Below, piece after piece: positions 24,851-35,200 of a stretch of DNA of 64,000 bases. The translations under genes and the position numbers were made by a program. Every line of letters begins with the position of its first letter. Positions within the stretch are counted from its first letter, which is position 1. Origin of the DNA: Undibacterium cyanobacteriorum (lineage in GTDB: Bacteria > Pseudomonadota > Gammaproteobacteria > Burkholderiales > Burkholderiaceae_D); NCBI RefSeq assembly GCF_031326225.1, contig NZ_CP133720.1:4092001-4156000 (forward strand), given 5' to 3'. Under the pieces are notes generated by a model, which was not told where the DNA came from, did no database searches, and worked only from the letters and a program-made list of their open reading frames with translations.

Positions 24851-26116
24851 ATGAGTTTGTGTCAACGCGGATTACCGATGAAGAATCAAGTAGGCGGCAT
24901 CAAGCTTGCCGTGCTACTGCCGTTGCTCGTGTTCTGCTTTGCTGCTCTGCCTTTATTTTCTCAAGCGGGGCCACTCCAATTCCTATCGTTTATCGGCGTG
25001 TTACTAAGCGCTATCGCTTGGAAGAAATGGCATCCCACTGCCTACATTGAAGAAGACGGTGCCGCAACCGTTACTCAGATAAGAGAACAAACCACGGTGC
25101 ACGCTGCTGCAGCGTCCACAATTGAATCTGCTGAATCGACAGCTCAAACAATCAAGCCAGAAGAAGAGGCCATTGAGGTCAAAACCATCGATAGCGAACT
25201 CGACAATCGCTCCGACTTTTTCAAAGCCGTGCTTCCCGTTTGGCAAAACCACGTGGTTTCGATCAAAGAAAAAACCGAAACCGCGGTCGCGCAACTTATT
25301 GAAAGCTTTAGCTCGCTCGTGAACCAGTTCGATGCAGCAGGATTTTCAGCCGCATCAGACGGCAGCAACACACAACATCAGTCCACCCTTGATCTCCTCG
25401 AATTATGCAGGAACGATCTCCAGCCTCTGATCGAACAACTTGAAAAAATGCTCGATAACAAGAGTGAAATGTTAGATGCAATTGGTGGCTTGGCCGAATC
25501 CACAGCCGACTTGAAGGATATGGCGCATAGCGTCACATCAATTGCGGCGCAGACCAATCTGCTGGCCATTAACGCTTCGATCGAAGCTGCACGGGCTGGC
25601 ATCCACGGACGTGGTTTTGCAGTTGTAGCCGGCGAAGTTCGACGACTTTCGCTGATCTCTGCAGAAACAGGCAACACCATCACCACGCGGGTTAGTGAAA
25701 TCACGCGCGTGGTAAAGGACACCTTGCGTGCTGCCCAAAAAGCCAACGCAAATGACCGTGCTATGTTGCTCAAATCGGGCAACGTTGTTAAAGATGTTTT
25801 AGGACACGTACAGGACTTGGGGGCATCGGCAGAAGCCATGCGAGCGCAAGGTGAAATCATTCGTAATGACGTAGAAAATTTGATCGTCACCCTGCAGTAC
25901 CAAGATCGTGTGAGTCAAATGCTTGGCGTATTGGATCGCGACATCAACAAACTCATCACCACTTATGAACAGAACTTAGCTTTCCCCGATAAGGATGAAT
26001 GGATGAAAGATCTCGAGTCCTATTACACAATGGATGATCAGCATTTTAATCACGCCAATATCAAACCGCCCGATAAAGGCGATAGCAACACCGAAACAGA
26101 AATCACCTTTTTCTAA
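24851..26116 (+). CDS. Methyl-accepting chemotaxis-type protein with CheZ-like C-terminal motif
   Basis: This 421-residue protein (start at 24851, or 24878 at MKNQVGG) has two close membrane helices near residues 18-36 and 40-57 with almost no periplasmic part and no HAMP domain. A helical region follows, then a short receptor signalling segment around residues 210-275 (SIAAQTNLLAINASIEAARAG, GFAVVAGEVRRLS). The C-terminal part has VTLQYQDRVSQMLGVLDRDI, where D352 and Q356 are spaced as the catalytic D and Q of CheZ phosphatase (QDxxxQ). It opens the che operon, and no separate cheZ is seen. Whether it dephosphorylates CheY is inference. Confidence 0.85.
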   Translation: MSLCQRGLPMKNQVGGIKLAVLLPLLVFCFAALPLFSQAGPLQFLSFIGVLLSAIAWKKWHPTAYIEEDGAATVTQIREQTTVHAAAASTIESAESTAQTIKPEEEAIEVKTIDSELDNRSDFFKAVLPVWQNHVVSIKEKTETAVAQLIESFSSLVNQFDAAGFSAASDGSNTQHQSTLDLLELCRNDLQPLIEQLEKMLDNKSEMLDAIGGLAESTADLKDMAHSVTSIAAQTNLLAINASIEAARAGIHGRGFAVVAGEVRRLSLISAETGNTITTRVSEITRVVKDTLRAAQKANANDRAMLLKSGNVVKDVLGHVQDLGASAEAMRAQGEIIRNDVENLIVTLQYQDRVSQMLGVLDRDINKLITTYEQNLAFPDKDEWMKDLESYYTMDDQHFNHANIKPPDKGDSNTETEITFF

Positions 26117-26156
26117 TTTTTCTCAGCAGTGACCGTTCTATACAGCGAGGTACAAC

Positions 26157-26525
26157 ATGTCAAAAACAGTGATGGTCGTAGATGATTCAGCATCAGTGCG
26201 GCAAGTGGTCGGGCTAGCTTTACGAGGCGCGGGGTATACCGTCATCGAAGGCGCTGATGGCCAAGATGCCTTAAACAAGCTCAAAGGGCAAAAAGTGCAT
26301 TTGATTATTTCCGACGTCAATATGCCAGTGATGGACGGCATCACATTTGTACAAGAAGTGAAAAAACTTCCGATGTACAAATTTGTACCGATCATCATGC
26401 TTACAACAGAGTCACAAGAAGGTAAGAAACTTCAAGGGCAAGCAGCAGGCGCCAAGGCGTGGGTGGTCAAACCTTTCCAACCTGCGCAAATGTTGGCGGC
26501 TGTTTCCAAACTAATCCTGCCTTAG
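26157..26525 (+). CDS. cheY: Chemotaxis response regulator CheY
   Basis: This 122-residue single receiver has DD at residues 9-10, phosphoacceptor D53 in LIISDVNMPVMDG, threonine pair LTTES and lysine in VVKPFQP. It lies 40 bases after the receptor gene and just before the STAS and cheA genes. It should accept phosphate from CheA and act on a motor or another output. Two other receivers are in the cluster, so which one drives motility cannot be said. Confidence 0.93.
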   Translation: MSKTVMVVDDSASVRQVVGLALRGAGYTVIEGADGQDALNKLKGQKVHLIISDVNMPVMDGITFVQEVKKLPMYKFVPIIMLTTESQEGKKLQGQAAGAKAWVVKPFQPAQMLAAVSKLILP

Positions 26526-26535
26526 AGAGGCAAAC

Positions 26536-26817
26536 ATGGAAACTCGAAGCATTGCAGGTGAGCTCACGATCTACACTGCCGCGACTGAAAAGCAGAATTT
26601 ACAAGAGGCACTGGATCTCTGCGATGATTTGGAGATCAACCTATCTCAAGTCAATGAGATGGATAGCGCAGGACTTCAAGTCTTAATCGTCCTCAAACAA
26701 GAAGCCGCAAAACGAAACAAAAAACTACGCTACAGCATGCATAGCAAAGCCGTGCTGGACATACTTGAACTATCCAATATGACCGCCAGCTTCGGCGACC
26801 AAATTGTCTTGACCTGA
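26536..26817 (+). CDS. STAS domain protein in the chemotaxis operon
   Basis: This 93-residue protein is a single STAS domain, the fold of anti-sigma factor antagonists such as SpoIIAA. The regulatory serine site is visible in VNEMDSAGLQVLIVLKQEA, and the start (TRSIAGELTIYTAATEKQNL) fits the first strands. It lies 10 bases after cheY and 23 before cheA, so it is surely co-transcribed. No kinase or phosphatase of the SpoIIAB/SpoIIE type is present in the window, so its partner is unclear. Confidence 0.88.
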   Translation: METRSIAGELTIYTAATEKQNLQEALDLCDDLEINLSQVNEMDSAGLQVLIVLKQEAAKRNKKLRYSMHSKAVLDILELSNMTASFGDQIVLT

Positions 26818-26840
26818 AACACCGCGGGGATGGAGTTGAC

Positions 26841-29036
26841 ATGAGCTTCGAAGACGAAATGAAAGCAGCACTCGACACTTTTGTTGTCGAAAGTCGTGAA
26901 CTATTACAAGACATGGAAGATGGGTTGCTCGGCTTGGAACATGATGCCAATCCATCAGATTCCATCGGCGCGATCTTTCGCGCAGCGCACACCATCAAAG
27001 GTTCGTCCGGTTTGTTCGGCCTTGACCATATTGTGCACTTTACTCATGTTGTCGAGAGTGTACTCGACATGCTCCGCAATGAAGAGATTCCCGTATCACA
27101 AGAGATCATCGCCGTTCTGCTACCTTGCCGTGACCACATTAGTACATTGGTGGACGGCATTGCCGCAGGCGTACTCGAAGAGACGCCTGAGCAACAAGCC
27201 ATCGGCGCCGACCTGCATCGACAATTGAAATCCTTCCTCAGTGGCGAACCAAGTAGTTCAAGTCAGGTGGTGACGCAATCGGATGAAGTAAAAACGAAGT
27301 CGAGTGGTGGTGGTGCGATCGACAATGGCAACTGGTATTTATCGCTGCGTTTTGGTCCCGATTGCCTTCGCAATGGGATGGATCCTTTATCGTTTATTCG
27401 TTACCTCAGCACGCTCGGCGACGTCATCAACATTATCACTATGACCGATGCGATTCCGCCGATTGAGAAGATGGATGCAGAAACCTGTTATTTGGGTTTT
27501 GAACTCGTTCTCAAAAGTAGCGCGAGTAAAGAAGCCATCGAAAATGTCTTCGAGTTCGTACGAGAAGACAGCATCATCCGCATCGTTCCGCCGAATAGCA
27601 AAATCGACGACTACATTGCCATCATTAATAATTTGCCTGATGACACTGAGTTAATTGGCGAAATTCTGATCAAGAGCGGTGTCTTGACCAAGCACGAACT
27701 CGATGAATGCCTCCGGTTGCAAGCACAAAGCCAACAGCAAAGCGAAGGTAAAGGCGCAGACGCGCCAATTGGCGAAATTTTAGTCAAGCAAGAAATCGTT
27801 CAGCAGCCGATTCTCAATGCGGCGCTCAATAAGCAACAACAAGTCAAAGATACCAAGGCACGCGAACGCCAAAATATTCGCGTCGATGCGGAGCGCCTCG
27901 ATAAGCTGATCGATCTCGTTGGAGAATTGGTGATTGCCGGCGCTGGCGCGAATTTGCGTGCAGAGAAAAGCAATGACGTCTCTCTTATCGAATCGACCTA
28001 TGAAGTCATGCGTTTGGTCGAGGAAGTCCGCGACAGTGCCTTACAGCTACGCATGGTTCCGATCGGCACCACCTTCAGCCGCTTTCAACGCGTTGTGCGC
28101 GATGTCAGCATCGAGCTTGGCAAGGACATTGTTCTTGAGATTTCAGGCGGCGATACCGAGGTCGATAAATCGGTAGTCGATAAAATTGGCGATCCACTCA
28201 TGCATCTCGTGAGAAATTCGATGGACCACGGAATTGAGGCCGCTGCCGTACGCTCTGCGCGCGGCAAACCAGCACAAGGGACACTCCGCCTCAATGCCTA
28301 TCATGAGTCCGGTAGCATTGTGATCGAAGTCTCAGACGACGGCGGTGGACTCAATCGCGACAAAATTCTAGCGAAAGCGATTGAACGTGGCTTGGTGAGT
28401 CCAAATACCAATCTAACGGACAAAGAAATTTATGCGCTGATTTTTGAAGCTGGCTTTTCGACTGCGGATCAAGTTTCCAATTTATCTGGTCGTGGTGTCG
28501 GTATGGACGTGGTCAAACGCAACGTCACATCCTTGCGCGGCACCATAGAAATCGACAGCGAAATCGGCGTTGGTGCCACCATGCGTATTCGTATGCCACT
28601 GACCCTCGCCATCATCGATGGCTTCTTGGTACAAGTCGGTAGCTCATCCTTCGTGATTCCCCTAGATAACGTCATCGAATGCCTTGAATTGCCAAGGCAG
28701 ACTACCGAAAACGACTACATGGATTTGCGTGGTGAAGTTCTACCCTTCATTCGCATTAGGCAGCTCTACGAAATTCAAGGCGAAATACCAAGGCGGCAAA
28801 ACGTTGTGGTCGTAGGTTACGGCGAAAACAAAGCGGGCATCGTGGTGGACAAACTCCTTGGAGAATTTCAGACCGTGATCAAGCCACTTGGCAAGCTCTT
28901 CCAACATCTCCAAGGGATTGGTGGCTCCACCATTCTCGGTAGTGGTGAGGTTGCTTTAATTTTGAGTATTTCAAGCATGCTTGCTCAAGTTACTCAAAAG
29001 AACAGAATGGCCTACCTTCAAAACACATCGAGCTAG
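26841..29036 (+). CDS. cheA: Chemotaxis histidine kinase CheA with MshEN-like motif pair
   Basis: CheA phosphorylates CheY and CheB in response to receptors. The 731-residue protein has an Hpt domain with H50 in FRAAHTIKGSSGLFG, a P2-like region at about 165-255, the dimerisation helices from about 342 (DAERLDKLIDLVGELVIAG), the kinase domain (LMHLVRNSMDHGIE near 452, then VSDDGGGLNRDKI and GRGVGMDVVK), and a CheW-like domain at about 590-731. Between the P2-like region and dimerisation helices, residues 271-294 and 309-332 carry two copies of IGEIL-type repeats matching the cyclic-di-GMP-binding MshEN pattern. Binding is unproven. Confidence 0.94.
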   Translation: MSFEDEMKAALDTFVVESRELLQDMEDGLLGLEHDANPSDSIGAIFRAAHTIKGSSGLFGLDHIVHFTHVVESVLDMLRNEEIPVSQEIIAVLLPCRDHISTLVDGIAAGVLEETPEQQAIGADLHRQLKSFLSGEPSSSSQVVTQSDEVKTKSSGGGAIDNGNWYLSLRFGPDCLRNGMDPLSFIRYLSTLGDVINIITMTDAIPPIEKMDAETCYLGFELVLKSSASKEAIENVFEFVREDSIIRIVPPNSKIDDYIAIINNLPDDTELIGEILIKSGVLTKHELDECLRLQAQSQQQSEGKGADAPIGEILVKQEIVQQPILNAALNKQQQVKDTKARERQNIRVDAERLDKLIDLVGELVIAGAGANLRAEKSNDVSLIESTYEVMRLVEEVRDSALQLRMVPIGTTFSRFQRVVRDVSIELGKDIVLEISGGDTEVDKSVVDKIGDPLMHLVRNSMDHGIEAAAVRSARGKPAQGTLRLNAYHESGSIVIEVSDDGGGLNRDKILAKAIERGLVSPNTNLTDKEIYALIFEAGFSTADQVSNLSGRGVGMDVVKRNVTSLRGTIEIDSEIGVGATMRIRMPLTLAIIDGFLVQVGSSSFVIPLDNVIECLELPRQTTENDYMDLRGEVLPFIRIRQLYEIQGEIPRRQNVVVVGYGENKAGIVVDKLLGEFQTVIKPLGKLFQHLQGIGGSTILGSGEVALILSISSMLAQVTQKNRMAYLQNTSS

Positions 29037-29112
29037 CCGCTGAGACACTGCGTCAATCTCATTTGTTCAAAACAGAATTTGCGATTAATTAGTAGGAAAC
29101 CGAGAGGGAACC

Positions 29113-32100
29113 ATGAAAGACTACTTCAAGAAAATGTCGATATCGAAGAAATTCGCCCTCGTTGGCCTATTAGTTTGCCTATTGTTCGTTCTGCCATTTT
29201 CGATGTTCATTTCGGGACTAAATTCCAAGATTTCCACCGCTCAACTAGAGCAATCAGGCGCCAATACAATTCCATCTGCAATCAAGGTAATGCAAGCGGT
29301 GCAAAAACATCGGGGTTTAAATTCATCCGTGCTCAACGGTTCCGCGGAAGCTCGCGGCAATAGAGATGCAGCAGCTCAAGAGGCAGCGAGTGCGATTGAA
29401 AAACTTTACACCGATGCAAAATCAAATCCTTCACTAAAAATTGAAGAGAGCGTTAAGAACATCAAAGCACAATGGCAGAGTCTGTTAAACGAACGCGATC
29501 GCATTAACGCCACTGAAAGTTTTAGTCGTCATACTGCCCTTGTTAAGTCTGTCTCAACAACCATCGATCTCATTTCCGATAATAGCGGCCTGACTTTGAG
29601 CCCAGATGAAGAGTCCTACTTTCTTGGAATCCTCGCTTCCAATGCATTACCACAATTGACCGAAAAGATCGCCGTGACACGTGGCCTCGGCGCTGGCCTT
29701 CTTTCAAAAGGCAATGCAACTCAAGCTGAGAAATTAGCACTCGGGGCAAAAGCCGAAATTGTGCGCGAGGGGATGGAGAGTACCAAGAATCAAATTCAGA
29801 AGATCGTTTCGAGCGGCAGTTCTTATGCACACCTGATGGGCAAATTTCAAGATATCGAAAGCAAAACGAATGAAGTATTGAACCTCATCACTGAGCAAAT
29901 TCTGCAGCAAGAAAAATTTAACCTTGACTCAAAGACGTACTTCCAAAAAGCGAGCTCTGTAGTAGATGCCAGTGTTGAGCTTGAATTACAAATCACTAAA
30001 GACCTCGAAAAACGAACAGACCAAATCGTGAGGGAGGGAAAGAACGAGCGCCTAACAAGTGCCCTGTCTTCGGCCTTACTGTTCATCTTGGTCATCGCAA
30101 GCACCTACTTTATCCTTGGTTCAATTCAAAGCGAAATTGGCAATGAACCCACGGCCGTCGCCGAATTTGCACGTAGTGTTGCCAGTGGAAACTTGGACGC
30201 AGCAATTGACGTACGTGAAAATGATGAAACAAGTATCGCGGCAACCTTAAATTCTATGGCACGAAGCTTACGTGCCCGAAACGACGAGGCTCAAAATACG
30301 GCGCGAGAAACCCTTAGAATCAAGATTGCGTTGGACAATGTAAGCACCAATGTCATGCTTGCAGATAATGAACGGAACATTATCTACATGAACAAGTCAA
30401 TCACAGATATGCTGACCAAGGCTGAACCCGATGTTCGCAAAGTTTTGCCAAATTTCAATGTGAAGGGACTTATTGGATCAAACATTGATCAATTTCACAA
30501 GAATCCGGGACATCAGAAGCAGCTACTCGCCACATTTACTTCGAGCCATCACGCTCAAATCACAGTTGGTTTTCGCACTTTTGCACTCTCTGCCAACCCT
30601 GTACACAACGAGGCTGGCGAGCGCCTCGGTAGTGTGGTCGAGTGGGCAGACATCACCGAATCGCTCGCAGCCAAACGCGAGGCTGATCGGGTCGCGGCGG
30701 AAAATCTGCGTATTAAGATCGCGCTTGATGGCTGTTCGACCAATGTCATGATTGCCGATAATGATCGCAACATCATTTATGCCAATGAATCCGTACGTCG
30801 CATGCTCGCGAATGCGGAGAATGATTTGCGCAAAGCCTTGCCAAACTTTAGCGCTGCTGATCTAGTCGGTTCCAATATTGATCAGTTCCATCGCAATCCA
30901 GCACACCAAAAAGAACTGTTGGCGAAATTTACAAGTGCTTATAAAACTCAAATAAGTGTCGGTGGACATACTTTCGCTTTGGCAGCAAACCCGGTGATCA
31001 ACAGCCAAGGAGAACGACTCGGTAGTGTAGTTGAATGGACCGACCGAACTGACGAAGTCGCAGTGGAGAAAGAGGTTCAACATGTGGTTTCCAACGCGGT
31101 CGCTGGAGACTTTAGCACGCGCATTAATGAAGAAGGAAAAACCGGATTCTTCGCCTCGCTTAGCACCGAGGTCAATCGCCTACTCGACGTCAGCGAAGAA
31201 GGCCTCAACGAAGTCTTACGTGTACTTGCTGGTTTATCACAAGGTGATTTAACGCAAACCATTACCAAAGACTACGAAGGTACATTTGGTGAATTAAAAG
31301 ATTCGAGTAACGCAACCGTTGAGAAACTCGCAGATATTGTGACGGACGTGATGCACGCAGCGGATTCACTTGCGAATGCCTCCGAGCAAATCAGTGCAAC
31401 CTCACAATCTCTCTCGCAAGCAGCGAGCGAGCAAGCCGCCGGTGTTGAGGAAACGAGCTCAAGCATCGAGCAAATGGCTGCTGGCATTAATCAGAATGCA
31501 GAGAATGCCAAAGTGACAGACGCAATCGCAGAAAAAGCCTCCAAACAGGCGATTGAAGGTGGACATGCCGTACGTGAAACAGTCACTGCGATGAAAGAGA
31601 TCGCCGCGCAAATCGGCATCATTGACGACATCGCCTACCAAACCAATATGTTGGCGCTGAACGCGGCAATTGAGGCAGCTCGTGCGGGAGAACACGGTAA
31701 AGGATTCGCCGTAGTTGCTGCCGAGGTTCGTAAGTTAGCCGAACGTAGCCAGGTCGCTGCAAAAGAAATTGGTGACCTCGCTAGCGGTAGTGTCAAAACA
31801 GCAGAACGTGCAGGTAACCTCATTGAAGAAATCGTGCCAAGTATTGGTCGTACCTCAGACCTTGTGCAAGAAATCGCTGCTGCTTCACAAGAGCAATCGG
31901 TGGGTGCGTCACAGGTCAATACAGCGATGAATCAAATGAACCAGATCACCCAGCAAAATGCTTCTGCGAGTGAGGAACTGGCGGCGACTTCGGAAGAAAT
32001 GACAAGTCAGGCTGAGCAGCTGATGGATCTCATTGGTTTCTTCAAACTGAACGAGCAAAGTAAATCAGCGTCCAAGAACTCGCCACAGGAAAGCAGTGTA

Positions 32101-32178
32101 AAAATATCTAAACGCCCCATGCAGGCCTCAAAAAATGCTGGGCCTAACATTGACATTGCTAAGTTTGAACGCTTTTAG
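29113..32178 (+). CDS. Methyl-accepting chemotaxis protein with two PAS domains (copy 1)
   Basis: This 1021-residue receptor has a membrane helix at about residues 13-36 and another at about 314-336. The periplasmic helical domain between them contains VMQAVQKHRGLNSSVLNG, which resembles NIT-type sensor domains. A HAMP domain follows, then two PAS domains starting near 400 and 531 with the same opening LRIKIALD, a second HAMP-like region, and the signalling hairpin with tip IDDIAYQTNMLALNAAIEA near 836. It ends in KFERF. It is about 120 bases before a paralogue of equal layout. The ligand is unknown. Confidence 0.94.
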   Translation: MKDYFKKMSISKKFALVGLLVCLLFVLPFSMFISGLNSKISTAQLEQSGANTIPSAIKVMQAVQKHRGLNSSVLNGSAEARGNRDAAAQEAASAIEKLYTDAKSNPSLKIEESVKNIKAQWQSLLNERDRINATESFSRHTALVKSVSTTIDLISDNSGLTLSPDEESYFLGILASNALPQLTEKIAVTRGLGAGLLSKGNATQAEKLALGAKAEIVREGMESTKNQIQKIVSSGSSYAHLMGKFQDIESKTNEVLNLITEQILQQEKFNLDSKTYFQKASSVVDASVELELQITKDLEKRTDQIVREGKNERLTSALSSALLFILVIASTYFILGSIQSEIGNEPTAVAEFARSVASGNLDAAIDVRENDETSIAATLNSMARSLRARNDEAQNTARETLRIKIALDNVSTNVMLADNERNIIYMNKSITDMLTKAEPDVRKVLPNFNVKGLIGSNIDQFHKNPGHQKQLLATFTSSHHAQITVGFRTFALSANPVHNEAGERLGSVVEWADITESLAAKREADRVAAENLRIKIALDGCSTNVMIADNDRNIIYANESVRRMLANAENDLRKALPNFSAADLVGSNIDQFHRNPAHQKELLAKFTSAYKTQISVGGHTFALAANPVINSQGERLGSVVEWTDRTDEVAVEKEVQHVVSNAVAGDFSTRINEEGKTGFFASLSTEVNRLLDVSEEGLNEVLRVLAGLSQGDLTQTITKDYEGTFGELKDSSNATVEKLADIVTDVMHAADSLANASEQISATSQSLSQAASEQAAGVEETSSSIEQMAAGINQNAENAKVTDAIAEKASKQAIEGGHAVRETVTAMKEIAAQIGIIDDIAYQTNMLALNAAIEAARAGEHGKGFAVVAAEVRKLAERSQVAAKEIGDLASGSVKTAERAGNLIEEIVPSIGRTSDLVQEIAAASQEQSVGASQVNTAMNQMNQITQQNASASEELAATSEEMTSQAEQLMDLIGFFKLNEQSKSASKNSPQESSVKISKRPMQASKNAGPNIDIAKFERF

Positions 32179-32297
32179 AAAAATCGATGAAAGTAGGCGG
32201 AAGGGTGTAATTGAATAGCCCTTCCACCTTCAGGAATGAAATTGGGAGACGCCTTATTCAATAGCCTTTGAATTGAATTATTTGCGGATATTGCATC

Positions 32298-35200
32298 ATG
32301 AAAAATCTGATTGACTCCATGAAGATGTGGCAAAAGTTTGCTTTGATTGGCATTTTTGTGCTGGTCCTATTTGGCATTCCTTTCTTCATCCTATTGAGTA
32401 TGATCAATACCAATATCGATGTCATTCGAGGTGAGAAAGAAGGCGCACAGATTATCCCTGAGCTCGTCAAAGTCATTCAAAAGACACAAACGCATCAGGG
32501 CGTCAATCGCCTGGTAATGGAAGGTCGGAGCGAGTTAATCGCCACGCGTGCGAACGCGGCCAAAGAACTCGACGCACAATTTGCAAAATTAGAATTGCAA
32601 GTGGCTGCCAATTCCCACCTCAAACTTGAGCAGCCATTTCGAGAAATTAAGCAAAGTTGGGAACGCCTCAATTCGATGCGGGACAAACTCAATCCGGTCG
32701 AGGCGCGCAATCAGCATCGCGATTTGATCGAATCCTTATTTACCTTGATGGCGACGGTTACCGACAACAGCGGACTTACACTTTCGCCAGATGCTGCCAC
32801 CTACTTCTTAATGCAAATGTCGAGTGACTCTATGCTCAATATAGTTGAGACACAATCGCACTCGCGCGCACTCGGAAACGATGTCTTAGACGATGGCAAA
32901 ATTTCATCTGCCGAAAGAGAAACGCTCTCTGTCCTGTATGCAAATTTGAAAAACAAACTCAAGAGCAATCAGATGAACTATGAGCGTCTGACCTACATCG
33001 CTCCAGAATACAAAGAGATCTTCCAACAACAATTCAAGCAGCATGTCGAATCAACGAGTGCGACGGCGAAATTTTTGCAAGACAACATACTCAGCGCACT
33101 CAAAATCGAGGCGCCAGTCAATGAATTTTTGGCGATCATTTCACCCTCTTTTGAGGCGAATTATCAGCTTGAATTTAAGATGATAGAGGAAATGAACAAG
33201 GCGATTGATCGACGCTTAGAAGAAGCGCTATCGAGCCGGCGCTCCAATATTTTGAGTGCACTTTTTCTATTGATCACCATCAGCGCTCTGTCCTATTACA
33301 TCATTCAAAGAACCATACAACAAATCGGTCACGAACCCTCTGAGGTCGCTGCTTTTGCGAATGAGGTAGCTGGTGGCAACCTCAATGCGGACATCGAGCT
33401 TCGAAGCGATGACACCGGTAGTATTGCTGCTTCTTTGAAAATAATGGTCGATACGATACGAGCCCGCATTACAGAAACTGAGAGAGTCAGCGCCGATGTA
33501 CTACGCATCAAAATAGCGCTCGATAATGCGTCTACCAATGTCATGATCGCCGACACCGATCTTAAGATCATTTATGTCAACCGCTCTGCACTCGACATGC
33601 TGGCCAAGTCGGAGGCCGCTTTACAAAGCCAGATCACTGGCTTGAACAGCTCCAATGTTCTCGGTTTTCCGATAGACCGTTTTTACCCTAATCCGGAACT
33701 GCAAACCACTCTGCTCAAAGGCTTATCGGGCCCACACAAGGAACAACTGCTCATCGGTGGTAGAAGCTTTGTCGTCGTCGCCAATCCCGTCGAGAACGAC
33801 AAAGGTCAAAGACTTGGCACGGTGCTCGAGTGGGTCGACATTACTGAACAGCTCGCCGCTCAATTGTTGAGCGAACGCGAAGCAGCAGAGAACCTGCGGA
33901 TTAAGATTGCATTAGATGGTTGTTCAACCAATGTCATGATCGCGGATCATGATCGAACAATTATCTATGCGAATGCATCGGTCCTCAGTATGTTGAAGAA
34001 TGCCGAGAGCGATTTAAAGAAAGAACTTCCACACTTTAATGCTGACAAAGTCATTGGTTCCAGCATTGATATCTTTCACAAGAATCCCCAGCACCAAGCG
34101 CGTATTCTCAGTACTTTGACCGACACCTTTAAGGCTCAAATTCAGGTTGGCGGAAGATTCTTTGCTTTGGCGGCCAACCCTGTCATTGATGGCAAAGGGA
34201 ATCGTTTAGGAAGTGTAGTGGAATGGCTTGATCGGACCGCAGAAGTCAAAGTCGAACAGCAAGTCAGTCATGTTGTGGAACAGGCTGCAGCGGGCAACTT
34301 TACTACTCGCCTAGAAGAAAACTTGCAAATTGGTTTTTTTGCAAAACTCAGCAAAGATATCAACCAACTCATGAATTCGAGTGAAAATGGCTTGAACGAA
34401 GTGTTACGCGTTCTCGCTGCCATTTCAAAAGGTGATCTAACGCAAACCATGACGCAAGAATATAAGGGAACATTCGAGAAACTGAAAGTGGCAAGCAACG
34501 AGACTGTCGGCAAACTGTCGCAGATCGTTAAAGAAGTATCCCATGCTAGTCATGCGCTATCGAATGCATCTGAGCAGGTCCATGCCACGTCTCAGGCACT
34601 CTCACAATCAGCCAGTGAACAAGCTGGGAGTGTCGAACAGACTAGCACGAGCGTTCAGGAAATGGCGGTTGGCATTCGCCAAAATGCAGAGAATGCGAAA
34701 GTCACTGAAGAAATTGCTAACAAAGCTTCATCGGAGGCGCTCAGCGGTGGTAAAGCGGTCAAGGAGACCGTCAATGCTATGAAACAAATTGCAGGGAAAA
34801 TTGGCATCGTCGACGATATAGCCTACCAAACAAATATGTTGGCACTCAATGCAGCCATCGAAGCAGCACGCGCTGGCGTACATGGGAAAGGTTTTGCAGT
34901 GGTCGCCGCCGAAGTGAGAAAATTGGCGGAGCGCAGTCAAGTCGCAGCGCAAGAGATTGGCGATCTCGCGCAAGCCAGTGTAAAAGAGGCTGAACGAGCT
35001 GGCCAATTGATCGAGGAGATCTTGCCCCGCATTAGCCAGACTTCCGACTTAGTGCGTGAAATCACTGGCGCATCGCAAGAGCAGGCACTCGGAGTCGAGC
35101 AAATCGACGAAGCAATGAACCAAATGAGTAAAATTACCCAACAAAATGCCTCCGCCAGTGAAGAGCTCGCTGCGACAGCGGAAGAAATGACGAATCGTGC

